A stretch of 64,000 bases of DNA from Silene conica (Eukaryota > Streptophyta > Magnoliopsida > Caryophyllales > Caryophyllaceae), in NCBI GenBank assembly GCA_029255685.2, contig CM055313.2, positions 78,718,641-78,782,640 of the forward strand. The letters run 5' to 3'. Under the pieces are notes generated by a model. That model was given only the letters and a program-made list of their open reading frames with translations, made no database searches and had not been told where the DNA came from. Each line of letters begins with the position of its first letter. The stretch's first letter is position 1. Positions 1-12,302 of this stretch are shown one piece after another. The translations under genes and the position numbers were made by a program.

Positions 1-52
1 AGTAAGACTAATAATATGAACATGTTAGTAGAGACTACCTTAGTTCCCAACA
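1..52 (+). repeat. End of the 5' LTR of the gag-only element
   Basis: Identical to the last 52 bases of the 3' LTR (7089-7140) and ending in TTCCCAACA. The rest of this LTR lies left of the window. Confidence 0.9.
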
Positions 53-2522
53 ATTGGTATCAGAGCACTAGGTTGCTTGCATGCAACTCGATTTTATACG
101 TTTTTGCGAGAAAATACGATTTTAATTAAAAACGAAAATGAGTAGTACATATAGGATATGCACGAAAATCATATTGCATGTATACTTTCTGGTCTTAAAA
201 TAGTTTTAAGTCATTTTGATGATTTATGGAATAACATTGTTCATCATTGTAATTAAATTGGTTAATTCATGCTATAAATCAGTTAAAAATGTTTTTTATT
301 TGGGAAAAATAGCTAAATAATGTTTCTGGCCATGAATTTTAAATATGTTCTCACATGCATTTAACATATTATGAATACATAATTTTCGAAATTATTGAAG
401 GTTTTATGCATGGTTTATGATTTTTAATGGTTAAATAGTCATAAAATGAGATAAATATGGGATAAATAGTTATATTATGAATTTAACTATAAATTTTTTT
501 TTTAGATGTCACATGCAATATTTAAAATATATGATGAATTTTCCAGAAATTTTTCTTTAATATGGCATGAATATTGATTTGTATCGTAAAAATCGTAATA
601 TTAGTGACATATTTTAGCTTAAATAGTTTAAGTTCGAATTTGACCATGAAAATTTAATATAGTGTCACATATATTATTTATAGCATGCATGTGAATTTTG
701 AGCTTTTAATCTCAAATATTGCATGAGAAATGATTTTAATCGGTAAAATCGCGTAATATATATATATGACACGAATTATTAAAAATAGTAAAAGTTACTT
801 AAATGGTCCGAAAAATTCACCCATATTAGTCATATTATGTATGATCATCAAAATATTTTTATTTAGTGCCAAAAGTTTCTGAAACTTTAAGTTTAATTTT
901 AAAAGGTTAAAATTGGAGATTGAGTGTTGGAGGAGTCATAATCATTTTCAATCCTAAAACAGTGTGCATCTGATTTTTCCTTAAATTTTCAGATACTTTG
1001 AGTGTCTAGGAAGATGTAAAAATTATATTGGTATTTTATTTCATAATTTTTGAAGTAATTTTGAATTTTTCCGATTATTTTGCATGCACACGGCCTATTT
1101 TACGAAATAAATAAGTGTATTTCGAAAATATTTAAATTTTAAGGATCTGAAAATTTAGAAAATTTTCAGTATGTTCAAAATTTTGAATTTTGAATTTTTC
1201 GAAATTTTTATGACTCGTTTGATTATTTTAATGCTATTTCCCGTAAAACCGATTAAAACCGAACAATATTAAAATAAGTTAAGTTAATTTTCGAAATTTG
1301 AGTGAGACTAAATTTTGAATCCTAAAATGTGTTAGGAAACTTAACTAAATCATGAATAGTGATTCATAGAGTGATTAGTGATTTTAAAATGTTTAAATCA
1401 CGTTATTCCATAAAACCGTGTTATTACGAATAACGATATTTAAAACGTGTTTAAATAGGACGATTTGGCTTAGGTTTTGCATTTTACATAAGCATTGCAT
1501 ATTTAATTATTGTTTATGAATGTCATATTTTATTTACGTAATTTCGAATTATGTAATTTACTTAGTATGGCCTTAAATTTTAATCGATATTTCCCGTAAT
1601 GTAAGGGTTTATCGATTCGGTTGTAATTTAATGTGATCTCGTATCACTTTATTTTATTGTTTTATTTTATTTTATAATGTATAAAATAAATAGAAAATTT
1701 GTAATTATTTGTAATTCCGGAGATCCTTGAAGACGGTGCCATTTCGGAAAGGAGTTCCGACCAAGACGGAGTTGCCTTGGGATGCGTGCCGCGCGTGAAG
1801 TTCAAGGGACCAAAGGAGTTGGTTTCCGAATTTGTAATTCACTTTATTTTCTATTTTAGGAAAGGCCATACTAGGGTTTTATTTATGCTTTTAAGTTTTA
1901 TGCTTATTATGTTTGCATGCATAGCCAAATCGTCATTAAACTCATGCATTTCATCGATTTTATCGACCGTGTCAATTAATTTATCGATAATTCACCGACT
2001 TAGTTCACTTAAAGGAGATAGATAATAAATTGACAAGATCTCTTACGTTATTTAAAAATCGAGACATAGCCTTACCAAAAAGTAAAGGACCCGCGAAGGA
2101 TCTTCTTCATAAGGGAGTAGGCTCGGCTAAACCGGGGTGCAAACCTTATTACGTTGGTGAAGTGGGGTAATATGATTACTTATTCTTGAAATTTGGTTGA
2201 TCTCGACGAAGGTATTCGAGCCACCGTAGTGGTAATAAGTTCGGGCTAAGATAAGAATTAGTGTAATTTTTATCGACCGAGAGTTCTAAAAGTAGAATTG
2301 ATTAAGGAGTTAATCTACCGAGTCATATTAATGAGGGATGTATCGGCTAAACCGTGCCCAAGTTGGTGTGTATTTGGGTCTCGGGATCATTTACTTAATT
2401 GGGTAAGAGATCATTAAGTAGATGCTTAACTTGTTTTAAAATTTACAAGTTTATTTATTAAAACGATAATTGTGTTTTAATTCCTTAATTTTATTTGTAG
2501 TTCATTTTTCGACTTTCAATCA
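53..2522 (+). other. Long AT-rich leader of the gag-only element
   Basis: About 2.4 kb with no convincing coding capacity between the primer site and gag. It is rich in short words such as TTCGAAATTT and AATTTTCGAA. A short open frame at 1777-2025 has no recognisable domain. Near 1725-1770 and 2095-2180 composition becomes less AT-rich, which may mark a packaging or translation control region; this is inference only. Confidence 0.5.
55..67 (+). promoter_or_regulatory. Primer binding site, initiator tRNA-Met type
   Basis: TGGTATCAGAGCA begins two bases after the LTR end. It is complementary to the 3' end of plant initiator tRNA-Met, the usual primer of plant Copia elements. Confidence 0.9.
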
Positions 2523-3434
2523 ATGGCAAATAACGCTCCACCACTCCCACAACACGTTTCATGGCTTCGGTCCTTTATGGATCGTTGCAAGCTTGAGAAG
2601 CATGGCGCAAATTTCAAGGATTGGGACGCCCAATTGGTGTTGGCCGCGCAAGCCGACGATAAGACTCGTTATCTTACCATTGCCGCTCCTCCCACTCCCG
2701 GTGCTCGTTCATCGGAAGCGACTCGTGAGGCCTATGAGGCCTACATGAAGGAGTCGCATGCTTTGAAGAACGTGCTTATATTTTCGATGGAGCCGGATCT
2801 CCAAAGAAGAATGATTAAGCTAGCCACGGCTAATGAGATATACACTAGAGTTGCGACCATGTTTTCGCAAGCTCCTAGGGTGATCCAATATGAGGCGGCC
2901 TCCGCCTTCTTTGATTTGACCTTAAAGGAAGGTCAAAAGATTAGTCCTCATGTGCTCAAAATGGTTGAGCTAGCCGAAACCTTGAAGATACAAGGGGTGA
3001 ATGTTCCCGACTCGCTTATTGTTGACAAAATCCTTCACTCCCTAAACAAAGTGAAATCGTATCTCCAATTTCGGGTAAATTATAACATGCGAAATCAAGA
3101 AACCTCCTTGGACGAGTTACATAAGATGTTAGTCCAAGCGGAGAGGGATATGGGACTTAATGAGAGTTCCACAAAGGATGTGCTTAATATCGATTCAAAA
3201 AGCAAGAGGAAGTTTAAGCGCAAGGCCAACAAGGGTAAAAATGTTAAAGCCTTCAAACCCGCATCTCCTAAGGAGAAGACTTTTACGAAAGGTGCTTCTT
3301 CTTCATCGTCGTCAAAGGTTGAAAATAAATGCCATTATTGCATGAAGATAGGGCATTGGAAACGGAATTGTCCAATGTATTTGGCCGACCTAAAGCTTGA
3401 AAAGTTCACTCTTTTGGTAATAATTCTTGTTTAA
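2523..3434 (+). CDS. Copia-type Gag polyprotein of the gag-only element
   Basis: A 303-residue frame with the layout of plant Copia Gag: an N-terminal UBN2/Retrotran_gag-like helical region (about residues 15-215), a basic Lys/Ser-rich linker, and near the C terminus a CCHC zinc knuckle (CHYCMKIGHWKRNCP). In the family this protein forms the virus-like particle and its knuckle binds element RNA. The frame begins at the first ATG after the leader and stops just past the knuckle, so there is no fusion to protease. Base composition is clearly more GC-rich than the flanks, consistent with a frame kept by selection or lost recently. Whether it is still translated is unknown. Confidence 0.85.
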   Translation: MANNAPPLPQHVSWLRSFMDRCKLEKHGANFKDWDAQLVLAAQADDKTRYLTIAAPPTPGARSSEATREAYEAYMKESHALKNVLIFSMEPDLQRRMIKLATANEIYTRVATMFSQAPRVIQYEAASAFFDLTLKEGQKISPHVLKMVELAETLKIQGVNVPDSLIVDKILHSLNKVKSYLQFRVNYNMRNQETSLDELHKMLVQAERDMGLNESSTKDVLNIDSKSKRKFKRKANKGKNVKAFKPASPKEKTFTKGASSSSSSKVENKCHYCMKIGHWKRNCPMYLADLKLEKFTLLVIILV

Positions 3435-5864
3435 ACTCATGTTATAAGATTAACTTTTGTATAATGATACAAGTTGTTAATATTAACCCTTTTTAATTGT
3501 TTTAAAGGGACTCCTTCCAAGATCTAGGGCAAGGAGAAAGGAAAGGAGAGCTTGAAGCTCATTCCATGGATGGCTAAGGTAGCATCCGAGATTGAAGACA
3601 TGAAGAGCATGGCTCTAATTTTCATTTGATGTCTTCTTTCTTTTTGCATTTTAATTTAAGAACTTTGTATTTCTTGTACGACAAGAATCTTGTTGAAACA
3701 ATGGTTGTAATAGTGGTGACTTGGTTTTCAACCCAAGTCATCCTTTTGTTCTAAATCAAACATGTTTGGTTGTTTTAAAATGCTTTTATAACATGAATTG
3801 ATACGATTTTCATAGATCGTAATAAAGTACCTTGAATGATTCACCGTACGGAAGAAATGATAAGATCATTATAAAGGTAATACGACTTACTTAAAAACGA
3901 GAATTGCATCCCGTGAAATACTTCAAATTCAAACATAAGAACATCAGTTCGTTATAAGATGATTACCTTAAACGAATGAGAGAACTAATGTCTCACTACT
4001 CACATAATTCTTTATCCAGTACATTGTTAACGGGCGAAAATGCTATCCTTCCTAAATAACGATTATTTTAAAGGATAGAGTGGGAGAAATTCTACGCCCG
4101 CAAACCAATGAAATAAACATAGGATCTTAGAGAGGAGTCCTATGAAGAGTCCTTGAGAAGAACTCTAGTAGATTGGATAGAAGAAACTACGAGAGGACAC
4201 AGAAGAAACTACGTGAGGACACAAAAGGAAATGTTCCATATGTTGTCATTAGTTCCTAGAGAGGACAAAGGGAACCGCGAGTGTTAACAGAAGGAAATCG
4301 TTTCCATGATGTTAATGTTTCTGTTTTATAAAGATAATAGAGGAGGTGACGTCTCCCGTTCTCGTGGGAAGGGAAATGAAAAATGAAATGTTCATTATGA
4401 GTTGAGAAAATGTTTGAAGTAAATCAAAATGAAATGTTCATTATGAGTTGAGAAGATGTTTGAAGATATTACCTAATCAGTGGGAGTTATTAAACTATAA
4501 GATAGTAATACAGAATTCAGTGGGAGAAAAGTTATTAAGGAAACGAAACCTACCATTTAGAGAGAATGGTGATTCTTTAGAAGGTAAAGAATATGAGGTT
4601 TTCAATTCTAGATGAATGTATGTTGAGAACATAAATTGTAAGTGAGTTTATTATGTGATAATGAAACGTCACTGATTAGTTTACAAGGTTTGGATTTGAA
4701 TCCAAGATATGAAAATGTTAATTCATATAACCTTGATAAAAGTGTCATAAGTTGAAATAAAGCCCTATTTCGATATAAGTTTCTCGAGGAGAACTAAGAG
4801 ATCGAATCTAGGTTAACTACGATATGAATTCTAGTACAATATGACTATGTTCATATGGATGACATGTCATCATGAGTTTTGAGAAAACAGTGGGAGCTTC
4901 CTTAAAGTAAGGAAACTCGAGTCGAGTATAAGAGACTTGAAGTGTACTTGAATTAGATCATATTATACAAGATAATATGAGTCAAAAGGAAACCGAAATT
5001 TGTAGGTTTAAAAGATGTGAAGATAGGGTATATTCACATAACAAACCATTAATACAAATTGATGTATGATCATCAAAGATTGTTTATGTGGAGCAACAAT
5101 ATCGTATTGATTGTTCGCACATAACAATCACTCTTATCGTTTGAGTTATTATTATTAATATTAACTCACAATTTATACTTTGTGAAATCGAAATGGGTTG
5201 TAAGAGACAATTTGAACCCCGTAAAGTGAACTGGATTAACTTAGTATAGCCCATAGTCGCTTGTATGAGGTGACGTCTCGAAGCGACTAGAATGTGAGGC
5301 GATTGATGGCAAGTTCAAATGTCATAGAGTCATATGGGATGACTAGTCGATCACATAGGCAGACTGTGTAACACTCTGTCGGGCATTTAGTGACCGCTTA
5401 TAGAGTTATGGAAATTTTATAATTAGCCTGGTCGTGGCGAGAGCTACTATATTATTCACATAAGTCGATTCTTTGACTTGAGACTGTTCGCCCAAGGTGA
5501 TGCAGCCTCAGATTGACTTTGATTTTAGCTCTACGATCAACCGTTAAAGGGGGTCAAATGGGCTTCTTTTGGGTCATGATGGACTGTGTTAGTCAAAGGG
5601 AACAGTAGGATAGGAATTGTCCAGTCCCTCGTCGGGGTTGTCTTAAATCTCAGGGCCACTCGAGGAGAAGTTTAACTGAAAATGCGTGGCCACGCTCGGA
5701 AGGTATCTATGGTAGATAATTCCGGTCAAAGCAGTTAAATCTCCAGATCGAGAAAACCGCTCAAGATATGATCAAATGCAAGTACGACCTGGAAGACACC
5801 TTGCATTGAGTGGGAGATGACGTAATAGGACAAGAGAATTGGTGACGCACACTTGTCGAGGACA
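3435..5864 (+). other. Non-coding tail of the gag-only element with repeated AGTGGGAG words
   Basis: No pol domain is recognisable here. It holds local duplications (GAAGAAACTACG units near 4180-4220; a unit of about 53 bp near 4384-4475) and five AGTGGGAG motifs at 4079, 4479, 4519, 4889 and 5809, matching the core of the real polypurine tract at 5865. These may be decayed pol sequence or extra plus-strand priming sites. Confidence 0.55.
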
Positions 5865-5874
5865 AGTGGGAGAT
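5865..5874 (+). promoter_or_regulatory. Polypurine tract of the gag-only element
   Basis: AGTGGGAGAT lies immediately upstream of the 3' LTR start, the expected place for plus-strand priming. Confidence 0.8.
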
Positions 5875-7140
5875 TGTTGGGAAATGTGTCCTCAACAATA
5901 GTGCGATCACGACAATGATAAAAATCATTGTCATAAATCTTATGAAAAGAATATGCAAGGGACGATCCAATATTGATTTAGTCAACTGACCAACATTAAT
6001 CGGTAATGATTGGCTGACTAGAGTTTAACATTACTGTCGTATGACGGTGGTGGTGAGTTGATCCCTTTAGGTCACACCTATAGGACTAACCCCTTAAACG
6101 TATATTGATTAATTGTATAGGATACAGATTGATCGATATTCTTAAAACCGTATATCAAGAATTCAGAGGTTGAATCTTAAGGTAAGATTTATATTTGAAA
6201 TTGAAATGTGTCAATTGTCAAATATTAAATGATATTTTAGAAATATCAAAATTAGTATAATGAATGGTTCATGGTTATAACAAACGTTGTTAATATATCG
6301 TATCGACGATTATTACGATAACCATATGTTGGGACAGTAATTTCGAGTTACTGAATAATTTGTTAAATATGATTTAATTAATTTGGAAATATTATTTATG
6401 TGCGTGATAAATTTATATTTTAGATTAATACAATTATTATGTCACATAAGATGTTACGTAATTAGTTAAATTGTACAAATTATAAATCGTAATATGAAGG
6501 TCCATATTACGACTTAGTGTGCCGTGTAAGATTGACAATATATGATAAATTTATATATGATATTTTATCTTATAATTGTAATGATTATGTCATATTGTGA
6601 TATGACCTTACCTTGTGCTTAAGTGCATAAGAAGGAATCAAAATCCCTTACACATGCAAAATTCACACGACACACACCATCCCACCCAACCCATGCATCA
6701 CATATTCTCTCTATATATATATGTGATTACCTAGTTCATTTTACTTGTGGTTGTTCAAGCTTATTTTCTAGTGTGTGAGAAAATAAAACATAACCTCTCA
6801 TATATTATTTATATAATATTTTCTTAGTATACTAATAACATTATTATTAGTACACGGTTTTAGCCTAATTCCGTCCTCTAGTTTCGGGTTCGGTTATTTG
6901 GTCCGTTTAAGGTAAGGTCTTGGTGCTCACTCATTGGAGGCAAGCTTACTTGGTTGCTTTTGGAGGATCGTCCTAAGCATATTTCGGACCGGTTGTAAGA
7001 ATACGATTCTCCTTATTTCCGCTTTTATTTTGCATGCATAAGATTAAGATAGGTTAACTATATTAATATGAGTTTAATTAGTTATATTAGTAAGACTAAT
7101 AATATGAACATGTTAGTAGAGACTACCTTAGTTCCCAACA
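5875..7140 (+). repeat. 3' LTR of the gag-only element
   Basis: 1266 bp running from TGTTGGGAA to TTCCCAACA, a 9-bp inverted terminal repeat with the canonical TG...CA ends. A candidate TATA stretch (TCTATATATATATG) lies near 6711-6724. Confidence 0.85.
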
Positions 7141-7590
7141 CAACTAACTATCCCATGAATATGGGATACGTTGAGCTATGTTAGAAAATACAAACTAACT
7201 AACTTAGGAGATAAGATAGGATAATGATATATACAATATTTACTAGCTAACACGCCCCCCGCAGTTGGAGCGGTAGCAGACCGAACACTCGAATTGGAGC
7301 AAAACCGTTGAAAAAGATGTCGAAGTAGACCTTTAGTGAAAATATCAGCGTATTGATACTCGGCTGGCACATGGAGGACACGGACTTCTCCAAGTTTGAC
7401 TTTATCCCGAACGAAATGAATATCCAATTCGACGTGTTTAGTTCGTTGGTGCTGAACTGGGTTACCGGATAAGTATACCGTAGATATATTATCGCAAAAC
7501 ACAATGGTTGCCTGTTGGAGAGGCACGTGAAGTTCAAGGAGTAAATTTCGAATCCAACTGGTCTCAGCAACAACGTTAGCAACGACAATA
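7141..7590 (-). mobile_element. Copia fossil: RNase H end plus start of LTR
   Basis: On the minus strand the translation matches the C-terminal part of Copia RNase H (words such as FCDNIS, TKHVELDIHFVRDKV, YADIFTKGL, seen within 7300-7510). It is followed by a G-rich polypurine tract and an LTR beginning TGTTAGCTAG at 7252. The LTR is cut at 7141 by the gag-only element. Old and broken. Confidence 0.75.
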
Positions 7591-8980
7591 ATAATTATAA
7601 TATTTCACATAATCATTCACATAATAATTATCGTCAGAACAACAATAATAATAATAACAACTCGGCCCAACCAACCGCTACCTACCCCTCCCAGTGGGGA
7701 CCACCGCCCTTATGGCCACCTTCCTGGACCCCACCCCCCGCCCGTACCCCACATATCCCGGCTGGGTTCCCTAGCCTACTCCTACCCATCGTCCCTCACC
7801 TGGTTACAATCGAAACTCGGCTCTCGCCATCAAGGGCAGGCTTATATGTTGGAATTTGAGGCACCACAAATCCACTAATTTAAGTCAGGCATTCCAAGCT
7901 TTATCAGTGCAACAACAAGATGATCCGTGGTATATGGATACCGGTGCATCATCTCATCTCACTGCTGACCCATGTATGATTGTTAATCCTATTAATACGA
8001 GTAAAATTCGTTCGATTTATGTCGGAAATGGTAATAGCATACCAGTTTTAGGGTCTGGTACCTCTACATTGCCTACAAATTCCCGAACTTTACACTTACG
8101 ACATGTCCTTCATACACCTAACATTATCAAAAACTTAATATTCGTTCGACAATTCACCAAAGACAATAATGTTAGCGTTGAATTTGATCCGTTTGATTTT
8201 TCTGTGAAGGATATTCCAACTGGGAAAATGATTTTAGGGAGTGACAGTGACGGCGAGCTCTATCTCGTGTCTACCCATCCATCCCCGAGTCCATCTCTGC
8301 CGCCTCAAGACTTTATTACTCACGGTCATGATGTTTGGCACTCTCGTCTTGGTCACTCTGGGTCATCTATTTTAAGTCTCTTAAGTTCTCAACGTCGTAT
8401 TTTATGTACTAAGACTCATGCTTCTCATTTATGCCCATCGTGTCAAATAAGCAAACACAAACGTCTACCGTTTTTATAATTAATTCTACTTCGCAAACTT
8501 TAGCTCCTTTCGATATAATTCATTGTGATCTTTGGACGTCACCAATATTAAGTAAAACTGACTTTAAATACTACATGGTCCTAATCGACAATTTTTCATA
8601 ATTCGTATGGGTTTATCCGCTCAAATTTAAATCACAAGTCTTTGATAAATTCACTCAATTTGCCCATCTTATATCTCAAACACCCATCCTACAATCACCT
8701 TCGCGTTTTCGGATGCGTGTGTTTCCCTAACATTTCCGCTACTCGTCCACATAAACTTGCTCCTCGCTCTCTCAAATGTGTCTTCCTTGGATACCCACCC
8801 AACCAACGTGGGTACCGTTGTCTCGATATGTCCTCCGCTCGTGTCTATATCTCCCGTCATGTCACTTTCGTCGAAGACGTTTTCCCTTTTTCGGATGTCT
8901 CCCCTTCACCCAACCACACCTACAAATTCCTAGACCCAACTTCTGACTACCTAAATCCCATACTACTCCCTAACCTAAGT
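7591..8980 (+). mobile_element. Copia fossil: gag tail, protease, pre-integrase and integrase pieces
   Basis: Plus-strand remnants of a Copia polyprotein: an Asn/Pro-rich gag tail (about 7590-7850), the protease motif WYMDTGASSHL (about 7930), a GAG-pre-integrase segment with HSRLGHSG and CPSCQISKHK (about 8330-8470), and integrase pieces including HLRVFGC and FLGYPPNQRGYR (about 8690-8820). The piece is broken in several places and its orientation is opposite to the RNase H fossil beside it, so the locus has been rearranged. Confidence 0.75.
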
Positions 8981-9052
8981 TAGAAAATACAAACTAACTA
9001 ACTAAGGAGATAAGATAGGATAAGGATATATACAATATTTACAGCTAATAAC
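8979..9052 (-). repeat. LTR start fragment, second copy of the 7180-7252 sequence
   Basis: About 70 bases repeat 7180-7252 with a few differences (TTAGAAAATACAAACTAACT shared). Read on the minus strand this is the beginning of the same Copia LTR family. It continues on the far side of the solo LTR at 11777-11784, so that LTR was interrupted by the later insertion. Confidence 0.7.
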
Positions 9053-11776
9053 TGTAACACCCCGATAAATTCCATGTTATCTTATATTATTAAAATCTTA
9101 TTTTAATAATAAGTATTATCCTATAAATAATATTCCAATCTATATTTTATCGTTTTTGACAACGATATTTAAAAATGCCCGTCTTAAACCTATACTCCTT
9201 AATCTACGAACAACTACTCTGTCGTTGTTACTAATTTTGAGATATTTTAAAGGCATATTTAGCTCTTTCTTATAAAATAAAAGTTTTAGCTCTTTTTCTT
9301 AGCTTTCCAACGCCACCAAAAACACCTCATTACGAGTTCTGAGGAGAAAATTATGTCGAAAATACGAAAGGCTGTCACGGACCATCCGCTAACGAGACCC
9401 ATGCTCGTTGCTTACTCTATACTCTTTTCCACATGTACTTTGGGACACATGGCTGAGTACTAAGCCTTGCCTTGATGCCCAAGGTCATCCTCTACCTTCT
9501 TCTTCAAATCATTCATTTTTTCAGAAGAAACTCACAAAATCACAAAGAAAACAAGAGGACACCATTGTTGTGCACCTCAACCGTAAAACGGTCACAAAAT
9601 CTTCCTTTCTTATCCGTTTTCGACGATTCTCGCGCCATTTTTCTCCTCTCGTCGTTTCCCTACTGTCTAAATAAGAAGTTTTCATCTCCTCCTCTTCCTT
9701 ATTAATTTCGAAATCCAAAGCTTTGACTCAAGCTAGTTACTTCCGTTTTTAACATCTCCTTTTGTTTGTAGGATTCGAGTCAAGTGGTCCGGAGGGCGAT
9801 ACATACGAGATTGACGAGAGTTTAGACTAAAAGGTAACGGTGATGGGTTACTCGACTTTATCGTCTTTGTTTGCATGACTATATGCTAGTAATGTTTAGT
9901 ATACTAGGATTGTTTTTGGTTAAATAGTGGCATGATTAGGTTCATAAATCATATGTTTGGATGAATTTCATCATGCATGCTTGTGTTGGATGAGATTTTA
10001 ATTGTGGAAATTTATTAAGGATTGTATGGTTAAATGAGGTTATGATCATTGAGGATGATTAGTTTGATGGTCTTTCAAGTTCATAATGTTTTGCTTACAA
10101 TGGTTAATTCATGATGTTTCAGCACCTTGACAAATCTGTCCATTGTCTTGTACAATTTATTTCGACATCTTAGAGTATCCGCCTTTGAAAATGTTGAAAA
10201 GAGACCCCTGTTTATTTTAAGTTTAGAATCTACCTCTAAACTATCGTAATTTTCTTGCATGTTGTTTGTTCACAATAAATTATTTACGAACAGTGCGCTG
10301 AAATACTCGCAGAACGGACAGTAGCTCAAAGATTGTTTCTAAAACCATTTTTAAACTTTGAAATGATTCTGTTACTTTTCAATAATTAAACTTTGAAGAT
10401 TTTGGATGATGTTAGGAGTTTGCTTTGCACCAAAATGATTTGTTAAACCCGTTTTATGAAGCAATACATTTTGTGTGACGGTTTCTGACACACTGTAAAG
10501 ATCAGTCAATAACCCCCTGTTAAGTTCGTCTTTTGGAAATGTTTATTTGACAAATATTGTAGATAAAAGTCTTATTAAACCGACCCAATTGGCCTTGTAT
10601 CGTTTCGATTTTATTTGAATTAATTATGAATTTTACGGCAGAGGGCAGCTGTAATGTGAAATGCGTTTATAACTTTTGTTTCATTATTCAATCCCGTGTG
10701 TTCTCTTTCGGCATGGAACGGATATAAGTGTTGCATTATTGATCTTTTATTGGCTCATGTTTGTTTAAATGAGTGGGTTAACGGTTATGTTATCCTAAGA
10801 TGTGATGGTGACAGTTATGTTACCTTGTTTGTGAATAGATAGCGGTGGTACGATTTGTGTACCATTGTAATGAACAAATGCCACCCATGGAATGGGATTT
10901 TAGCTATGTTCGGGATTGGTCGGAGGTCGTGCTATATGCGCTCCGGTCCCCGTGTGTCGTTCGGTGTAGGTTATTACATCGAGACGTCTGGCCAGGTCTT
11001 AGGCATATAGGCAGTGGTTATACGCTATACATAGTTACGGAGGTCGTGCCAAAGCGCTCCCGTTGTAGGAGGTCGTGCCTAAGCGCTCCGGTAGTTGCAG
11101 GTCGTGCCAAAGCGCTCCCGTTGTAGGAGGTCGTGCCTAAGCGCTCCGGTAGTTGGAGGTCGTGCCTAAGCGCTCCTGTCGTTGGAGGTCGTGCCTAAGC
11201 GCTCCATTAGTCAGAGGTCGTGCATATGCGCTCTGATGGCGTTCATTCTATTCTTGGTTGTTGTTGTTTGTGTGATTGGACATGCCATCAAGTGTTGGTC
11301 TCTGAGTCGATCACCTGGTTTTTACCTGATTTTGAGTATCATGCTTTGATATTTCTCGTATTCACATGTGTTACTCCATATACAATATGTTCTTATTGTT
11401 ATCTATTTGTATTTTGACGTAAAGTGGCTGGGAGAACCCTGAGTTACTCCCCACTGACTGTGGCGTTCATGTTTCATGAATGTAGGTTGGTGCTGTTTGG
11501 GGAAGACGCGTGGCTAGCGAGCACTTACCCTTGGACTTTAGTTTCACTTCGTATCGCTAGACTACCTTACGTTACGTTTTTATTCGTGGGATTTATTTTC
11601 CCCGTACACTCTTTACTATGTTTGTATAACTAGTATGGTTTCTTTTATTTCCGCACTTTTATTTTAGTTTGAACCTTCGCATGTTAGTTATTTAATTCTG
11701 CAAGAAAAGTTTTAAAAACCTCGTATTTTTCGTATCCTTTTGTGTTTATTTTTCCGCTAAATCGCGGGGGTTCACA
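9053..11776. mobile_element. Solo LTR, 2.7 kb, target duplication ATAAC
   Basis: The segment starts TGTAACACCCCG and ends GGGGGTTCACA. It is flanked on both sides by ATAAC (9048-9052 and 11777-11781). TG...CA ends, a 5-bp duplication and the absence of primer site, polypurine tract or coding domains indicate one LTR left after recombination between two LTRs. Size and TGTAACACCCC ends suggest the Ty3/Gypsy group, but no protein is present to confirm it. Strand is uncertain because both ends look alike when inverted. It holds an exact 29-bp tandem array at 11041-11243. Confidence 0.8.
11041..11243 (+). repeat. 29-bp tandem array inside the solo LTR
   Basis: AGGTCGTGCC recurs at 11041, 11070, 11099, 11128, 11157, 11186 and 11215, exactly every 29 bases, each followed by an AAGCGCTCC-like or ATGCGCTC-like half. 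An isolated eighth copy lies at 10924. The array is much richer in GC than its surroundings. Confidence 0.95.
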
Positions 11777-11784
11777 ATAACAGT

Positions 11785-12293
11785 CATTTTTGTATAAAAT
11801 TTTTGAATTTTTTGTTGAATTCATAGTTTCTAAGGTTTGTGCCCTCTCTTATACATGAGTTTATATGAAAAATTTAATATGTGCTAATTTAATTGAATTT
11901 TGCTTTTAATTTTTGTATTAAATTTTCAACCTTTTGTTGAATTACTCCGTTTTTAAGATTTGTGCCTTCTTTTGTATATCGATGTTGTTGGGTGGTCTGA
12001 AAAGTATACAGAGGGGATCAAAAATGAGGAGGAGGATCACTACCATGATTATTCAAACTTGTTTCTACATATTTAGCTACATCATAATTTACAGCAGTTG
12101 TAAATATTTGCAATAAGGAAAAATATATGATTGATGAAAAGGAAAAGTACTACTTGAAGAACAAGAATTTCTTCGAAAAATTCGGAGTGAAATTGCGTGA
12201 ATGTTTCTGTAATTGTTTATCAAGTATGGAGTAGTTTTTCTGGTATCTTATTGTGGTAAAAGCATAGTATTGATGTACTTAGTGAAATAACAA
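11785..12293. other. AT-rich intergenic stretch
   Basis: No gene or element boundary recognised. Two related words (TTTTTGTATAAAATTTT near 11791 and TTTTGTATTAAATTTTC near 11912) point to a local duplication of roughly 120 bases. Confidence 0.5.
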
Positions 12294-12302
12294 AATCTGA
12301 AA

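Larger units (their letters stand above)
1..7140 (+). mobile_element. Copia-type LTR retrotransposon carrying gag only (TR-GAG-like)
   Basis: The first 52 bases are identical to 7089-7140, the end of the downstream LTR, so the window opens inside the 5' LTR. A primer site follows at once. The only recognisable protein is a Copia-type gag with a zinc knuckle (2523-3434). It is preceded by about 2.5 kb of AT-rich leader and followed by about 2.4 kb with no protease, integrase, reverse transcriptase or RNase H that I can see. This matches the published idea of TR-GAG elements, non-autonomous LTR elements that keep gag and borrow pol from a relative. The left LTR and left target duplication lie outside the window, so age cannot be judged. 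The element sits in the LTR of an older Copia fossil (7141-7252). Confidence 0.8.

Noticed and set aside
11041-11243. CRISPR-like regular repeats
   Set aside because: Units are contiguous at 29-base spacing with no spacers, and the context is a plant LTR.
10845-11633. Plus-strand frames of 65-93 residues
   Set aside because: Within the solo LTR; the first mostly translates the 29-bp repeat array.
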